DNA of 64,000 bases. It comes from Peromyscus leucopus (lineage: Eukaryota > Chordata > Mammalia > Rodentia > Cricetidae). This document shows, in pieces, positions 1 through 12,420 of the stretch. The notes under the pieces were generated by a model. The model was not told where the DNA came from. It made no database searches and worked only from the letters and a program-made list of their open reading frames with translations. Position numbers and translations under genes: made by a program. The stretch lies in NCBI RefSeq assembly GCF_004664715.2, contig NC_051071.1, positions 1,264,001-1,328,000 on the forward strand. Reading direction: 5' to 3'. How positions within the stretch are numbered: position 1 is the stretch's first letter; the number at the start of each line of letters is the position of its first letter.

Positions 1-3000
1 TGGCTACCACAGGTTATGGTCTCTCAACGGCAGCCACCATTTCCTAGAGCACTACGATGTCATCCGTGGTGCCTGGCCCCTATCTGGGTAAACATGCACA
101 GCAACAAATGTCACTCTGGCCCAGATGGGCCCGTCTACCTGCCATGGTACAAGCCCCTGGGGATGCCATCCTGATGTGAAAGGAGCGGTCTCTCGGTGGA
201 AGCTGCCCATTGGGGCCCATCTGCCTCCCTCGGGTTAAAGAGCTATTTATTTTCATCCTGTTGACCTGATTTCCATCCCAGTTACATTAATGTTTGCAGT
301 CATAAATGGGGTATGTTCAGCAGGGTAGTAAATCCGTTCCCGCAGAGGCTCCCACAGGGGCTGGCAGAGGTCACAGCCAGAGGTGTTTCTGCCAGCCATG
401 GGAATCCTCTGGCTCAGGCCTTCAGAAATGCCACGGAGCTTTCCAATACAGCAACACAGACAAGGAAGTGGACTGAGTATTTTTAGATCCTGCGACAGCC
501 TCTGCTTCCACAAAGGCAATTAAACAAGCCAAGCAGCCTGAGCCCACGTCCTGAGTGGCTTGTCCTAAAAATAAATTACCATCTGTAGAGCCTGGAGTTT
601 GTGGGTGCTGGAGGCCCGCAGACACATCTCAGTGGACAAGGTCAAGAGACTCCAACGTGGGGCACCTGGAAGCGGAACTGTAGGCTCTTGACCTTCTTTC
701 CACCCTGGAGCCTGAACATGCTGCCCCTGCTAATAATGATGGCCTACTGGGTGCTCACTCTGCACGAGTCCCAGGTCTAGCTCAGCTGGTATAGCCTCAG
801 GGGAGTCTACCATAATGTGAGGGGTGCATGAGCAATGGTGATGCTGTAACGTAGCCTCCCAGAGGCCTGTGACTTGTGGATGGTCTCCCACCGGGTCCTG
901 GGGCATCTTGAATTTGAATTCATAGTCTTTGGACCCGAGAGCACATGTCTTTAACCCCTATCTCAAAGGGAACCAGCCACAGTGCCTTAGGGACACGAAG
1001 ACTTTAATAACACAGTGGGTAAGACGTCGTTGGTATGGTGCCCTACGTGACTATACCCTCCGGTTGGTTAAAAGAGCCCTTGCCCAGACTCAGAAACCAG
1101 AGATCCCACACTGTGTCAGTAACTGTGGTCATCTGTACTGTCTCCCCAAACTTTGTATGCAGGTCGAGTGCATTCCCCCACCCCCCCCACCCTGCCCCGT
1201 GCCAGGACTTCAGAATGGGTTAAGGTAAAGTGAGGTCACGGGGATGGCCTTCATCCAGCCTGAATGGAGTCAGAAGAACACACAGACAGGGACTAGCTTG
1301 CTTGACCTCAGCCTCCAGCTCCTCGGTGAGGCAGGCTGGGATAGAGACTCATTTGAAGGGCCTCAAGCCCTCAGCACGACAGACATGCAGTACTATGCCT
1401 GGGTTGTAACCTCTGCCCCGTGCTGACTTCCTGAGGGAAAGCCTGACATGATGAGTGATGTCATCCTTTACAGAGCTGATAGAGACCCAGGGACCCTCCT
1501 CTCCAGGGGCACGGCAGTCCAAGAGCCCCATGCTCAACTAGCCATATCCAGAGAGAGTGATCCAGGGCACCTGGGGGACATCGCCCTGCCAGGTCCTGGG
1601 CAGCCAGCTGCAGCTCTGAGCCTCCAAACTGCTTGCTCCCAAAAGGACGCCCCCTCCTGGTGATGCTGTGACAGTAGCACCAGAGCAGTAGAGGTATCCG
1701 CTGGCGCTCTACAGCAACTGGATCTGGGATAGTCTACCAAAGGCCTGTGCGGTGTAAGGTGGGGCCCAGGGTGCCACCATTTGGAGGAATATGGACCACT
1801 AAGAGGTGAAGACTAAATAGAGTGCTTCAGGTCACTGGGCCTTGAAGGGGATGGTGGAACCCCGGTCTCTTCCCTTTATCTCCTTTGTTCCTTGGCTACA
1901 AGACAAATGGTACCACTCAGCCATGTGCTCCCACCTGGAGGTGCGTCCTCCCCACAGGCCCAAAGCAACAGGGTCAGCCGGGACTGCATCCTGAAAATCA
2001 TGAGCCCAAAGGAATGTCTCTTCACGATGACCGCCTCAGGTTCTGTTCCAGGGAGGGGAGAGAGGGAACTGACACAGAAAGGTAACTCGTGGGGAAGATG
2101 CAACAGATGAGGTCTTGCCACCAAATTAACCCATTAACCCAACGCTCATTAAACAGGAACCTGAGAGAGGCAGAAGTGGATGAGATGGGCAACTCTTCGC
2201 CAGCCGTCCTGCTCTTGGGGCTTGATAGATAAGAAAAGAGCAACAGACCAGGACCCCTGAGACCTGGACAGTATTACTAAAACCTTCTGCCAACTCACAG
2301 CTTGAGAGGATACTTGTCAGCTCCATCTCCAAAGGAAGATTGACTGGAGTCTGCCCAGGAGGAGAGCCACCCCCCACACACACATACACACCATTCACCT
2401 GCTGTTCTCAGCACCTTCCACTCTCAGTGGACCCTGAAGTGAGAGCTACTCCATGACTTGCCAGGACCATCACCCACGGGTGGGGACACACACCATGGGT
2501 CCCCTCTCACTTAAATGGCTGAAACATAATCTGGACGAAGAGGAAGGAGGGCCTTGGGGGCTTGGGAGTGTGGGCAGAGGGGCTCATTTGTCCCATCTCA
2601 AGCCCGTCTCTGTGAGGTGGGAGTCTAACCACCATTAGCACACGTCAGCCTCTCAGCGGTGTGGCATTGGGGCCTCCCAGGCAGTTTCCTCGGTTACAAC
2701 TGGGTTCATGGGAGTGCGCAGATCAATCCAGGAGGCTTTCCTCAGGGCTGCAGGTCATGTGAGCACAGTGCTTGGTAAGTGTCCATCACCACCAGGCCCT
2801 CTTCTCTTAGGACTTCCTCCCCATGTTATACCAGGTGCTCCTCGCAGATCTGAGAAAGAGTGTTCTCTACAATTCTTAAGACTGGTGTGTTCCTGGAAGC
2901 CAGAGCCCCCATTCCGTTCTGGGGAACAGAGTACACAGTGCTGTCTCAGGGACCCCAGGAGAACCAACAGAGGTCCTGCAGGCCTTGAACACCCAAACTA

Positions 3001-3283
3001 GAGGAGGCTGTTGCAGGTTCAGATCCCCCACTTTCTGCTTGCAGAAGAACCATCCACCCAGGAGATGTCAGCGGAGGAAGGCTTGGGGCCATCTGGATTT
3101 TACACAAGAATTGCTGGTGTTGGGGTACAAGTGAGAGGCAGAACTACACTGGAAGAAAAGCCCTGACTGAAAACCAAAAGAGGGATTAGACTTGCTTCAG
3201 GTTCTTATCTCTCCCCAAAGCTCAGTGATGTCAAGAATCTTCTAAACGACATGGGTCTTGGGTAGCTAAACCACCTTGGGAGC
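1..3283. other. Gene-free, GC-rich single-copy-looking sequence
   Basis: Only short unrelated open frames (100 codons or fewer), a C-run near 1180-1195 and a short CA tract near 2370-2390. No exon, SINE or regulatory pattern could be supported. Confidence 0.6.
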
Positions 3284-4705
3284 ATGAAGCTGTCATCCCA
3301 TCACCCCATCATTACTCCATCACCCCTGCATCATCACTGCATCACTACTCCAGCACTCCATCATCATTCCATCCGTGTGCCATCACACCATCATCCCATC
3401 ACAGCAGCATCATTCTGCTGCGCCATTATCACCTCATCACTGCATCATCATCCCATCACCACCCCATCATCACTCCATTATCACCTCATCACTGCATCAT
3501 CATCCCATCACCACCTCATCATCACTCCATTATCACCTCATCACTGCATCATCATCCCATCACCACCTCATCATCACTCCATTATCACCTCATCACTGCA
3601 TCATCATCCCATCATCACCTCATCATCACTCCATTATCACCTCATCACTGCATCATCATCCCATCATCACCTCATCATCACTCCATTATCACCTCATCAC
3701 AGCATCATCATCCCATCACCACCTCATCATCACTCCATTATCACTGTCATCACTGCATCATCATCCCATCACCACCCCATCATCACTCCATTATCACTGT
3801 CATCACTGCATCATCCCATCACCACCCCATCATCACTCCATTATCACCTCATCACTGCATCATCATCCCATCACCACCTCATCATCACTCCATTATCACC
3901 GTCATCACTGCATCATCATCCCATCACCACCTCATCATCACTCCATTATCACTGCCATCACTGCATCATCATCTCATCACTACCCCATCATCACTCCATT
4001 ATCACCTCATCACTGCATCATCATCCCATCACCACCTCATCATCACTCCATTATCACCTCATCACTGCATCATCATCCCATCACCACCTCATCATCACTC
4101 CATTATCACCTCATCACTGCATCATCATCCCATCACCACCTCATCATCACTCCATTATCACTGTCATCACTGCATCATCATCCCATCACCACCTCATCAT
4201 CACTCCATTATCACCTCATCACTGCATCATCATCCCATCACCACCCCATCATCACTCCATTATCACTGTCATCACTGCATCATCATTCTACCATTCTACC
4301 ACCACTCTATATGCCGTTATCATGCCATCACTGCATCATCATCCCATCACCACCTCATCACCCCATCATCACTCCATTATCACTATGTCATCACTGTAAC
4401 ATCACTCTACCACCACTCTATATACCATTATCACTCCATCACTGCATCATCACATCATTATCATTCCAGCATCACTCCATCATCATTGCATCATCACTAC
4501 CTCATCACTCTACTATGCCATCATCACTGCATCACTGCATCACCACTCCACCATAACTCCATCATCACTATATCATCACTCTATTATCATTGCATCATTA
4601 TTCTCTCCATTATCACTGCATTGCCACTGCATTTTATTTCATCATCGCTGCATCATCATCATCACTACATCATTACCACATCACTACATCACTCACTACA
4701 GTAGG
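3284..4705. repeat. Minisatellite with a 52-bp unit in an ATC/CAT-rich satellite
   Basis: From about 3410 to 4290 a unit of 52 bp repeats about 16 times (for example starts at 3434, 3486, 3538, 3590). Each unit is built of CATCAC, TCATCATC and CCATTATCAC blocks. Some units carry TGTCATCAC instead of CTCATCAC and are one base longer. The flanks are less regular CATCA triplet repeats. The 52-bp period is not a multiple of three and the motif has no stop codons in the + frames, which explains the long His/Ser/Thr-rich open frames here. They are not genes. Confidence 0.95.
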
Positions 4706-5424
4706 GAACAGCAACATTAGTAAGCAGTGTGCAGTTAGGGTCCTTCTCAGAACCAGACATTACTCCATCCCTTCTTTTGGGCTTCTCAGCTCTGTGCTGT
4801 TGCTCTCCCACCCATGTTCACCAACACGTGCTCCATTAGCTGAAGTTGTTTCTGTTAAACTCTGAGGACCAGGGAGAGTGGTCCCTTTGTTTTCCCTGCA
4901 TGAAGAAGAGCCTACTTCCCGCCAGGGACCCAGAAGCTAGCAGATGCCAAATTAGTCAGAGCTTAGGTTAACTGTGATTTTGAAGAAAACTGTCAGGTCT
5001 GTCTGCATCAGGTCACAGGCAGAGGAGACACACTAGGCCCTGTGACCCTTCCTGGGGTCATCTCTCCTTCCACCACAGTGACGTTCTGATCACTCCTCAA
5101 CTCTTGAGGAAGATGAGAAATGATGAACATAAAATGTGTGGTATGGTACTTGGCACATGTGTAGAGAGCAGGTGGCCAGCAGTTGCTGCAGGATGAACCC
5201 AGGCTGTGGGCAGGCTGGGGCCTCTGTAGAGATCCCAGAATATTCATTCACTCAACACATTTCTTCATTCACTCAGCAAAGCCTTATCATGTACTAGACG
5301 CCTGTTAATCCCCCAAAGACACAGCTTTGCAGGGGACACACGAGCACCCTGACCCGTGTTCTATCCCTGGCACAGAGAAGCTGCTATGCCCAAAGGCTTG
5401 CCCCATCCCTATGCTTAAGCCATC
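4706..5424. other. Unique sequence with an L2 3'-end fragment
   Basis: At about 5233-5300 ATTCATTCACTCAACACATT and the following bases resemble the reverse complement of an L2 LINE 3' end. The rest shows nothing assignable. Confidence 0.5.
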
Positions 5425-5725
5425 ATTCTCAAGGCAGTGGTATCTGAAGGTAGGGCCTTTGGAAGGTTATTAAGTTTAGCTGCAGCCAAGGGGATGGGAC
5501 CCTTATAGGAAGAGAAGAGAGCTCTCTCCATGTCCACACCATGGGAGACCTTGTGAGAACGCAACAAAAAAGGTGGTGGCTAGCAAGCCTGAGAGCCCTC
5601 ACCAACCCAGAAAGTCAGCTGCCACCTTCAGCTTGAACTTCCACCCTCCACCACTATGAAAGAGAACTTTCTGTTGTTTAAGTTGCCCAGTCTCTGGTAT
5701 TTTGATATAGTAGCACAGGGGCCAA
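5425..5725 (+). repeat. MLT1-like (MaLR) LTR remnant
   Basis: Diverged but recognisable order of MLT1 landmarks: GGTAGGGCCTTTGGAAGGTTAT, then GGGACCCTTATAGGAAGAG, then CTCTCTCCATG, then GAGAGCCCTCACC, and the ending CTGTTGTTTAAGTTGCCCAG followed by TCTCTGGTATTTTGATATAG. Recognition is from memory of the family consensus. Confidence 0.75.
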
Positions 5726-8700
5726 GATGAAAAACCAGGGCAAACTATCAGCAAAGCACACACAATGGCAGAGAATAACACGATGTGGGGAGACTCAATG
5801 GAGCAGGCAGGGGTCTCTGGGGGAGTGTCCCCAAGGGCCAGGGACAGGTGTTTCCAGGCTATCAGATGGCAAAGGTCCTCTGTGAAGAGGAGTGAGACCT
5901 GAAGGATAGGAAGAGCCCAGTCCTGTCGGGATTGGGGGAAATGGTCCAGGCAGCATGAGAAAGTGCAAAGGCCCTGCGGCAGCCACAGACTTGGGACACA
6001 AAGGCCAGAACGAGCCAGATCCAGCACCCAGAATGGCGGTGGGGGGCAGAAAGCAGGGTCGGGTTGTGGTGGGGCCTGGCTTCCCATTCTCCTTGAGACA
6101 GGAATGATAAGAGTCAAGAAATACTAATTGTTCGGCTCTAAGGTTGTTTCCTGTCTTGGGCTGGCAGCAGATGGCATTTCTTAGCTTCCCAAAGTCTACC
6201 ACCCAACCCTGGGCTCTGCACTTTCCGAGGCCCAGTCCCCAAGGTTTACAGCGGCCATCCACTTCACTGTTCACCTCCTGGCTAACCTTCCGCTATGACC
6301 CACCCATATGTGGGCATAATGAAGGTCTCAGAAGTCCCGGGAATGTCGGCATCACAAGGCAAAGGCAGCTGGGTCTCAACATCACCACTGCAGGAGCCCC
6401 ACTCACCAGGCCCAGGCCCTGGTTGGAGCATGAATGAAGAAATCAACATTCAGACTCACACTCGGTCCTCAACATGGGGCCTTTTCGTCACTGTGGGCAG
6501 CCCCTTCTGATGCATATGAAATGTGTCAGAATTATGTGTCTCAAAGGGCTCTAAGATGGCCTCAAGCTAGTGGAATGTGTCCTGAGCCAAGGGAAGATGA
6601 GGACCCTGTACCCCAGAACCTGCAAATCCTCTGGGGGTGAAAAGGCAGCTGGGAAGGGCGCCAGGGTGCAGACCTGGCTTAAGCTCCTCCCCTTGAGTTC
6701 AGAATGCTTTCCAGGTCCAGAATTACACCAACAGAAGGAAATACAATTCCAGGGACCTGTTTATGAACTGGATCTGGTATTGTCAGTAAAACATAGACTT
6801 TTTAAACCTGTAAGTGTTTTCCTGCCACTTTTTTATTGTTTGGAAACAAATAATGAGATTGAGATCCAGAAGGCATTGCTAGAAGCCACGTCATTATGAA
6901 ACTTAAGAGGTGCCTGGCAACGCCCCCTAGCACACAGGAAAAAGAATTAGTAGCTTGGCGATTGATGAGGGTGAGTCTGGGCCACACTTACCGTAGACCA
7001 GGGATTTCAGCCCGAGATCTCAGCTGCTGCCCACAGGGTTTTTCCTCCTCCTCCTCCTCCTCCTCCCTCGCCCTGCCGCTTTCTCGGCGGGCACTAGACA
7101 AGCTCTCTCCTTTAATCTGTTCATGTTCCTTTCTGCTTCAGCGTGTAAAGCTCCTGGATGCCCGCTGAAATCTTTATGGGGTCACAGAACAGAGTCAGGT
7201 CTGCCTGCCTGTCACAGGTTGACACACACAGGTGCAAGTCCAGATCAAGGGCAGGCGAGTCTTGCTGCCTGCCCGGGTGCTGAGTCAGGGCAGGGCAGCC
7301 CCTGTCCTCTGCTAGTGTGGGACTCTGAGGCTCCTCCCAAGAGTACCCGAGTGCAGCAGGGCATGAGGAGAGCAAGTCCTGCTGAGAATGAAACGGAACC
7401 GGGCCTCACATCATGCTAAGGATGAGGCACCCCACTGGTGCCAGACACGGGTCCGCTGAGAAAGTGGGGCTGTGGACCCTGGAAGTCACAGCTTCCAGGA
7501 GTATAATGAGCATGCTGGGTGGTACAGGGCGGGGCTGCATGAAGGAAGCAGAGGCGCCTGTCACAGACAAGCTCCAAGTGGCTTCATAGACTTTAAATAT
7601 TTACCTGAGGAGAGTTCAGGAAGGAGACCCTTCCAGAACAAGCTCGCTGTCAATGGGGCACTCCCATCCAGCATCCTGACAATGACATTTGGCCTTATGT
7701 CAGCCTCCCCAGAGGACAGGCAAGCCCATCCTGCTGGGCTCTACCTACTCATCCCCTGCCAGTCCCCAGAGACTCTGCCAGGCCCAGGTCCTCCTTCAGC
7801 CCCTCTCAACCAAGGCTGTGGGACAAGGAGAAGGCTCTGATAGGCTCAGAATGGGTCACTGCAGCAGCCTGGAGGCACGTGGCTATGTCCCTCTGTCCTT
7901 GAGTTCGCTGAGCCTTGCGCTGGACCGGGGCTGACATCCAGAGCCCCTGTAAGTGTTCCTCCAGGGATGCCCACACCGGCCAGGCCGAGATGCACATGAC
8001 CCCCATAGCCAGTCAGGGTCCTACCTACAGCCCTGCCAGGTCCCTGAGTTCCAGCTCACACTGCGGCTGCCAGGTAAGGTGCCATGGTTAGAGCCTAGCA
8101 CCCTGGTCCTGCTCAACTACACCTGTGGGACCCCATGTTCTGAGGGTCAGGCCTTTGCCTGTCAGCAGCTACATCCTTAGGTCCCTGGCTATTAGCTGGT
8201 GCCCTCTCCACTCCCTTCCCAACAGGACTGTCACTGCGAGTACCATTCTTCCATGTTGGCACTGAGTGATGGGCTCTGGAATGGAGGAGTCTAACTACAG
8301 ACTCAATGGACTGAGCAAGAGACTAAACGTCTCAGTCACTTCCTAATTCAGAAAAGGAGGTCATGTGCTGATCCTCATGCCTGTCTTAGCCCACAGTCCT
8401 GAAAGTGAGCACCCACAGACCATCAGTGTCCTGGACGTTGGGATGGTAGAGGCTGCGACTGTGCCCTAGTTTTACTTGTGAAATGAAACATGTCAGACAC
8501 TAGACTGAGGATACTTGCCTTGCGTTTTCCATCCTTGGCTTCCTAAGACAGGCCCTCCTTCCATTCACACTGGGGCAGCTGTGAGTCTCTGAAATGGCCC
8601 TAAGGATGCACCATACTCATCTGCTCGGGCCTCACTGATAAACACAAACTGCACTGTGCCCAAGCCAATGCAGAAATAGTACAGACTTTCAGGACCACAA

Positions 8701-9175
8701 GCGTAAGACCCACCACTGGCTTCTCCCCTAAGTCTAAGCCCAGGAAAGATGCTGATGCTCATGCCAAGCCCTAGCTCACAGCTGAAAACAAACAGCAAGA
8801 CACACAGGATAACAACAGAAGAGGAACCAGGAGACTGAGATAGTCCCAGCCCCACTTTGGACCCAAGATGTAGATCAGGCTACAGCCCCCATATCACCTC
8901 CAAGGTCACATAAAAACTGGACATCTAAGATATGGTGTCATGTCATCCATTTGCCCAAATTAGTATACACCAAAAGCTGGCACCGTAGCACTGGAGTGAG
9001 AGGATAAAGGCCTGTCCCAACTCTAGAGGTGCCCTGCATCTGATGAGGCACAGAGTTGCACATACACTGAACATTTAAAACAACTGAGGCTGAGAATCCA
9101 GAAGAAGGAGCAATGAACCCACCCCAGACATCATCATTGAATCCACAGCACCTTGCTGATAGCAGGTACTCAGAC
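5726..9175. other. Gene-free GC-rich sequence with a small CTC microsatellite
   Basis: Contains a (CTC)n tract at about 7044-7067. Minus-strand open frames of 159-172 codons (5599-6274) show no domain and run into the MLT1 remnant. Nothing else is supported. Confidence 0.55.
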
Positions 9176-9690
9176 AATGTTGGATGGATGGGAAATTGTG
9201 TGAATGGGTAGGAAGATGGGGAAGTGGCTGTGGGGATGTGGGGATAGGGGATGAATGGGAATAGGTGAAACAGTGGTTGAATACGGCAGATATGTGGAGG
9301 GAAGGAGGGATGGGCTGATAGAGGATGGGTGGCTAGATGGATGAATAGGTATGTGAATGGGCAAGTGAATGAATGGGCTGGTGGATGAATGGGTGGGTAG
9401 ATGGGAGGGTGACTGTGTGTGGTAGAGGTGGGGAAGAAAAGAAGGAAGGAAGGGCTGGTGGGAGAGAGGATAGCTAGATGGATGGATAGATACATGGGTG
9501 CATAGATTGGTGGATGAATAGGAAGGTGTGTGGATGGGCTGATGGATGGGTGGTGGATGGATGGATGGATGGATGGATGGATGGATGGATGGATGGATGG
9601 ATAAACATGTGGGTAGATAAGCAATGAGTGATAAATGTTTGGTTAAGTAAGCAGATGATGGGTGGGTAGATAAGGAAGGGTGGATGGGGC
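9176..9690. repeat. Degenerate GGAT/GGGT tetranucleotide satellite
   Basis: A TGGATGGATGGG-type array, imperfect over about 500 bp, with a pure (GGAT)n core of about 50 bp ending near 9602. The reverse-strand Pro/Ile/His/Ser frames are artefacts of the tetranucleotide. Confidence 0.92.
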
Positions 9691-9694
9691 TTTT

Positions 9695-10085
9695 CTGATT
9701 GCTCCAGTTGCTTTCTGCTGCTGTAATAAAACACTCTGACCAAACGCAACTCAGGAGAGAAAGGGTTTATTTCAACTTAAACTTCCGGGTCTCAGTCCAT
9801 CATTGAAGGAGGACAGAGCAGGAACTCAAGCAAAAACTTGAAGGCAGAAACCATGGAAGAACACTGCCTACTTACTGACTCATTCATGGGTTCGTGTTTA
9901 GCTAGCTCTCTATACAGTCAAGGGCTTACCTGCCCAGGGAATGGGCTTCCCACAGTGGCAAAACTCCCTACATTAATAAACAAGGCGATGCCCCGCAGAC
10001 AGTCTGGTTTGGGCAACTCCTCAGTTGAGACTCCCTTCTCGGGTGACTCCAGATGTGCCAAGTGGACAGTTACAGCTAATCAGGA
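9695..10085 (-). repeat. Rodent interspersed repeat ('tttctgctgctgtaataaaacactctgacc' type)
   Basis: Matches a repeat common in rodent genomes. Landmarks in order are TTGCTTTCTGCTGCTGTAAT, AAAGGGTTTATTTCAACTTA, CAGTCCATCATTGAAGGAGG, GAACTCAAGCA and a later CTCAGTTGAGACTCCCTTCT. A related copy is at 26287. I do not assign the Repbase name, and the strand is uncertain. Confidence 0.7.
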
Positions 10086-10695
10086 CATTGCCCTGCAGAG
10101 GAATAGGAACTGTTCACCCCTTCTGTGTCCTGCAGATCCCTCCCAGAAAGTCCTGGTCAGAATACTGTGACTCGGGACCCATTTAACAAGAGAGTCAGGC
10201 AGGCAGAAATAAAGGAAACGAGCAAATAAGCCAACCCCCCCCAAAAAAAATGAGAGGGAGGGGCAGGGTAGGGGGCAGGAACAGGGAGGCAAAGCAGAGG
10301 GAGGAAAGCTGGAAGGGGAGAAGGGAGAGGGCTGAGGCCAGCTCTAAGGGTCATATTCACCCCAATACTGGCTTAATACAGGCTCCATTTTGAGAATGCC
10401 CCTGAAGAGCTACATCAGGAGGATGTGTCAGGAAACAGCAAACAAGCTGTTCTGTGCTCACAGCTGCACTTGGGGGCGTGTCTGTGACTCCGATAACAGA
10501 GCACGGGGGTCATACTTGGTGATGGGTCAGGATCAGACACCATGGGAAAGTAAGGGCAATGGGTACAACATACTTCCAACAGGCCAGAGGTCTGTCTGCA
10601 TGTGGGTTAGAGCCATCTGCTCTTGGTGGAAGTCTGATCATAGCCTGAGTGCAGTAACACCGAACATGAGCCGTGAACATATACATACATACATG

Positions 10696-10698
<3 letters not shown>
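10086..10698. other. Unique sequence, nothing assigned
   Basis: Includes a C8A8 run (about 10235-10250) and a purine-rich stretch (10252-10335). No gene is seen. Confidence 0.5.

Positions 10699-10743
<45 letters not shown>
10699..10743. repeat. (AC)n microsatellite
   Basis: 45 bp of uninterrupted AC after an ATAC tetranucleotide lead-in. Confidence 0.98.
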
Positions 10744-10745
<2 letters not shown>

Positions 10746-10894
10746 GGAAATCACTCTAGAACTTCCCTAGCCATGAGCCCAAAGACAGCACACCACGGGT
10801 AGACATGTGCAGGGCACGTTTTGAAGTTGTAAAGAACATGTAGCATGAACCTGGTGGAAGGAGCCATGCCTGGGGTATGCTCCAAAATGAGCCC

Positions 10895-11040
10895 GACTCT
10901 GCCAGGGAGCTTAGCCATTATGGCAGCAATTAATTGTCAGGAGTTATTCATAGCTGATTTAAAAGAGCAATTATGACTGGTGGTATTTTATTAGAAAGGC
11001 TGCCAAGGGGCCTTAATGAAAGGCCTTTAATGCCTGCTCC
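10895..11040. promoter_or_regulatory. Candidate conserved non-coding element, TAAT-rich
   Basis: An AT-rich island in GC-rich surroundings with a perfect palindrome CAATTAATTG at 10927-10936, several TTAT/TAAT cores and two AAAGGCCTTTAATG-like elements. This is the sort of content seen in homeodomain-bound enhancers. Conservation was not tested. Confidence 0.35.
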
Positions 11041-12084
11041 CGCTATCCCAGCCACTGCAATGCAGGCAACCCTCACCCCCACACACCTGCTGCTTCACTG
11101 CATCCCAGCTTGCAGAAGCACACCTGATCACTCCTCCCTTCAAAATCCACGCAGCAGTCTCTGCACCTGGCTCTGTGCTGGGCAATGAGCACCACATACC
11201 CAGCCATGCTGCAGGGCCCCCAGAGTGGCCCATCTGCTGGGACTCAGGCACAAAACCCAATACAAAGCGTTTGATCTCCTTAGTGTGCCATGTGATACTC
11301 ACCCAGCCCAAGGGTGAGAAGCCAGTTTTCCGACCACAGCTCTGTGCTCTCCATGTTAGCATTAAAATGGTGACATTCAGAGCATGTGTGGAACATATCT
11401 GAAGTTCTTGCAACCAAGAATCATGCTGGATCATGCTACAAACATGCTCTGTCCAGGTGAAGCCTTTCCCACCAGAACAGCAGGCTTTCCCACAGTGTTA
11501 CAGTGGAAAAACAAAAACATGTGCTAGAGACCCACGTGGGAATCATTCCCAACAAACCACGTGAGCTTATTCTTTAGAACTCAATTTCCCCTTCCATGAA
11601 GTGGGGGTGACGTGGGGTCATGCTACATGGAGAGCAGAACAAATGAACACACCAAGAAGGCCATCTGTAAACGGCATCTTGTGAGAACACAATAAACAGA
11701 CGTTAAGCATCCTTATTCTTCAAGTTTACAGAACAGTTTCCTCTCGTGATATGAGCCCTGCCTGAACTTCAATTTCACAATTCTTGCTAGAGAGCCAGCA
11801 GGGGTGGAAGAATGAAGTGTGGGCAGCATGAAGGACAGGAGTCCGCGGAGAGCCGTTTCCCCAGGAAGTCCAACAGGCAGGCGGGGTGAGCCACCACATG
11901 CTCGCATCAGCTTTCCTGCTCCCTGGCCTCACCAAGAGACCATCCTTAATGAACTCCCTCTTCACTGCTAATCTTGGGAAATCATTAGATGTTGCAGGAA
12001 CGGTCCCCACCACGCATCCCAGGCACGGCTGGTGCTGCTGCTGCTCACTCAGAGCGATTCACAGGAAGCTGTCCTTTTGAACCA
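11041..12084. other. Unique sequence, nothing assigned
   Basis: No SINE, satellite or coding pattern. Open frames are at most 135 codons and featureless. Confidence 0.5.
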
Positions 12085-12310
12085 GCATGGTTTGAGGGTG
12101 TTAATCGCAAATCTATTAGCACAGACACTGTAATCATGAATTGAAATTTACATCATGTGTAATATCGCTAATTGTGCAATCATACCGGGTTTGACAGTTT
12201 TAATGCATTACTAAGGGAAATAGTCTAATACATGACACTGAAGATCTTATCAAGGTTAATTTGCCTCAAAATATAGTTACTACAGAGTTTCTCCTCATTT
12301 TAGATACCAT
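12085..12310. promoter_or_regulatory. Candidate conserved non-coding element
   Basis: About 225 bp of AT-rich, non-repetitive sequence with dense homeodomain or POU-like cores (TTAATC, TAATCATGAATT, GCTAATTGTGCAAT, TTAATGCATTA), unlike the GC-rich neighbours. Enhancer function is an inference from composition. Confidence 0.4.
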
Positions 12311-12371
12311 GGTTTAAAGTCAGGGCGCTCTAATCTCAAAGGAAAAGTGCGCACTCGCACACGCGCATACG

Positions 12372-12374
<3 letters not shown>

Positions 12375-12418
<44 letters not shown>
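12375..12418. repeat. (AC)n microsatellite
   Basis: 44 bp of perfect AC preceded by an alternating purine/pyrimidine GCGCATACGTAT lead-in. Confidence 0.97.

Positions 12419-12420
<2 letters not shown>

Noticed and set aside
3284..4556. Two overlapping forward open frames of 371 and 393 codons rich in His, Ser and Thr
   Set aside because: They are translations of the 52-bp CATCA-type minisatellite in different phases; composition is purely that of the repeat.
3284..4705. Possible CRISPR-like repeat array
   Set aside because: Units are contiguous with no unique spacers and the setting is a mammalian genome; it is a minisatellite.
8938..9749. Reverse-strand open frame of 228 codons rich in Pro, His and Ile
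   Set aside because: Product of the GGAT/GGGT tetranucleotide satellite.
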